The notes below the pieces were generated by a model. That model did not search any database. It saw nothing but the letters and a program-made list of their open reading frames with translations, and was not told the DNA's origin. Below, in pieces: positions 4,965 to 6,061 of a stretch of 6,061 nucleotides of DNA (within the stretch, counting starts at the first letter, position 1; the number at the start of each line of letters is the position of its first letter). The stretch is from JAJPHC01 sp035255945 (GTDB lineage: Bacteria; Acidobacteriota; Thermoanaerobaculia; Gp7-AA8), in the NCBI GenBank assembly GCA_035255945.1, contig DATEZA010000173.1, positions 1-6,061 of the forward strand, given 5' to 3'. Both the position numbers and the translations under genes were made by a program.

Positions 4965-6061
4965 AGAACGTGGGCACGTGGGCACGCGGGCTCGTGGGCT
5001 CGGGGGGCGGCCACTCCGCACCCACGCGCCCACGCACCCTCGCACCCATCGCGATCGTGCTGCTGCTCGTGATGCCTTGCGACGCCGCTACTTTCAAGCT
5101 CTTCGGCTCGGCCGGCGCGGAATCGCAATTCACGCCGGCCAACACCGGGTCGCCGCTGAATCCGGACAACGTCGCGCGCATTCCGCGCACGACGAATGTC
5201 GCCGATGCGACGGCGTTCCTCGAAGCCGCGGCGAACGATCGCTCGTGGAAGATTCATTTGAAGCTGCGCGCCGATTCGTCCGATCGTGCGAGCGATCACG
5301 TGCGCGCGGGCGAGGCGTACCTGCAACTCAATCCCCGGCCGTGGCTCGATGTCACGGCCGGACGGATCATCGAGAAGTGGGGGACCGGCTACGCGTGGAA
5401 TCCGACCGGGTTCATCAGCCCGGCGAAGAATCCGACCGATCCGAACGATCGCCGCTCCGCATATCGCGGCGTCGATGTGCTGAAGACCGATCTGTTTCTG
5501 CGAGGGACGAATGTGTCGCTGTACGCGATGCAGCATCAGACGTTCGCCGCGCGCGTCTATCGCCTGATCGCGGACACGGACGTCTCGCTGCACTACTACC
5601 GCAACCGGAACGGTACATGGCAGGGCATCAGCGCCGCGCGCGTGTTCGGCGACTCGCTCGAGTTGCACGCCGAGGTTGCGCGACGGCGCGTCGTCGTCGG
5701 GACGCAGTACACATTTCCGCACAACATCAACGTAGTCGCCGAGCTCTATCGCGCCGGCGACGGCCTCACATCGAAGCAGTGGGATGCGATCCGCGCACTC
5801 GCGGCGATCGATCTGCGCAGCGCGAATCGCGAGTACGCGCCGCTGCGCATGGGCCGCAATTATTCGTTCGTGCGCGCCGACGTGCCGTTCACGAAGAGCG
5901 ACCTCGAGTTGATCGCGATCACCAATCTGCGCGACGGCTCGTCGATCATCCGCGCGACGCTCAGCCGCAAGTTGTCGGCGAACGTGAGCGCGTATCTGAT
6001 CGACACCGAGTTCGCCGGCGCGCGCGACAGCGAGCTGTCGTACATGCAGGTGCGGCGGGCG
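4958..6061 (+). CDS. Predicted outer-membrane beta-barrel protein (3' end outside window)
   Basis: The frame is open from ATG 4958 to the window edge: 368 codons, no stop. The ATG overlaps the LolA-like stop by 7 nt; the next codon, GTG 4961, would give a 4-nt overlap and is an alternative start. A hydrophobic stretch at 31-40 (IAIVLLLVMP) after basic residues, followed by CDA-ATF, looks like a signal peptide with cleavage near residue 43. The n-region is unusually long (about 30 residues) because an 8-bp repeat is translated there. The mature part has alternating short strands, such as AYLQLNPRPWLDVTAGR, VSLHYYRNRNGTWQGISAARVF and SIIRATLSRKLSANVSAYLID, consistent with a barrel of porin type. 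The most distinctive segment is GRIIEKWGTGYAWNPTGFISPAKNPTDPNDRRSAYRGVDVL (135-175), probably a conserved loop or plug. I recall similar 'WGTGYxxNP' segments in outer-membrane proteins of uncertain function but cannot name the family. A role as receiver or partner for the LolA-like carrier is inferred from position. Confidence 0.8.
   Translation, partial: MVKNVGTWARGLVGSGGGHSAPTRPRTLAPIAIVLLLVMPCDAATFKLFGSAGAESQFTPANTGSPLNPDNVARIPRTTNVADATAFLEAAANDRSWKIHLKLRADSSDRASDHVRAGEAYLQLNPRPWLDVTAGRIIEKWGTGYAWNPTGFISPAKNPTDPNDRRSAYRGVDVLKTDLFLRGTNVSLYAMQHQTFAARVYRLIADTDVSLHYYRNRNGTWQGISAARVFGDSLELHAEVARRRVVVGTQYTFPHNINVVAELYRAGDGLTSKQWDAIRALAAIDLRSANREYAPLRMGRNYSFVRADVPFTKSDLELIAITNLRDGSSIIRATLSRKLSANVSAYLIDTEFAGARDSELSYMQVRRA
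4969..5048 (+). repeat. 8-bp periodic inverted repeat inside the start of the barrel gene
   Basis: The left array is in exact 8-bp phase: CGTGGGCA, CGTGGGCA, CGCGGGCT, CGTGGGCT (4969-5000). The right array is CGCACCCA, CGCGCCCA, CGCACCCT, CGCACCCA (5017-5048) and is roughly the reverse complement of the left; 5001-5016 would be the loop. It is translated as barrel-protein residues 4-31. A GC-rich hairpin directly after the start codon could affect translation of this gene. Confidence 0.85.

Noticed and set aside
5069..5080. Lipobox (VMPC) making the barrel protein a lipoprotein
   Set aside because: Proline directly before the cysteine does not fit the lipobox. Cleavage after CDA by signal peptidase I fits better.
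4826..5722. Minus-strand open frame of 298 codons under the LolA-like and barrel genes
   Set aside because: Composition is arginine-rich, with no motif, signal peptide or helix. The plus strand has two coherent envelope proteins in overlapping, coupled arrangement.

Overview
The window is G+C-rich bacterial chromosome with envelope-transport genes of Gram-negative type: MacB- and Lol-type permeases, a periplasmic LolA-like carrier and a predicted outer-membrane barrel. I see no phage, transposase, CRISPR, tRNA or rRNA. The intergenic DNA is unusual. It carries short-period (7- or 8-bp) tandem repeats and inverted repeats, plus a cluster of GGGCG-rich hairpin cores. From memory this intergenic style recalls Acidobacteriota and related high-GC, often uncultured, phyla; the assignment is an inference and not secure.

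Left part (1-2013). The window opens inside a MacB-type ABC permease gene (end 592). It converges on a class III-like polyphosphate kinase 2 gene on the minus strand (734-1501), and the 141-bp gap between them holds a four-core inverted repeat (595-697). The ppk2 gene is divergent from a small cytosolic-looking gene that resembles DUF6630 (1516-2013). Only 14 bp separate the two start codons.

Spacer (2014-2282, 269 bp). It holds a long imperfect inverted repeat with 42-nt arms built partly of 7-bp units (2065-2179), then two smaller dyads (2197-2216 and 2230-2239), then the ribosome binding site of the next operon. 2014-2064 holds nothing I can name beyond a weak 6-bp stem.

Right part (2283-6061). 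A tightly packed plus-strand operon encodes a LolD/MacB-type ATPase, one LolC/E-type permease (4-nt overlap), a LolA-like periplasmic lipoprotein-sorting protein, and a predicted outer-membrane beta-barrel (7-nt overlap) that runs off the window. Together they look like a complete trans-envelope route: an inner-membrane ABC machine that extracts a lipid or lipoprotein, a soluble periplasmic shuttle, and an outer-membrane receiver. The cargo is unknown.

All three gene junctions inside this operon contain 7- or 8-bp periodic repeats. Two of them intrude into coding sequence: the C-terminal tail of the ATPase and the signal-peptide n-region of the barrel protein.
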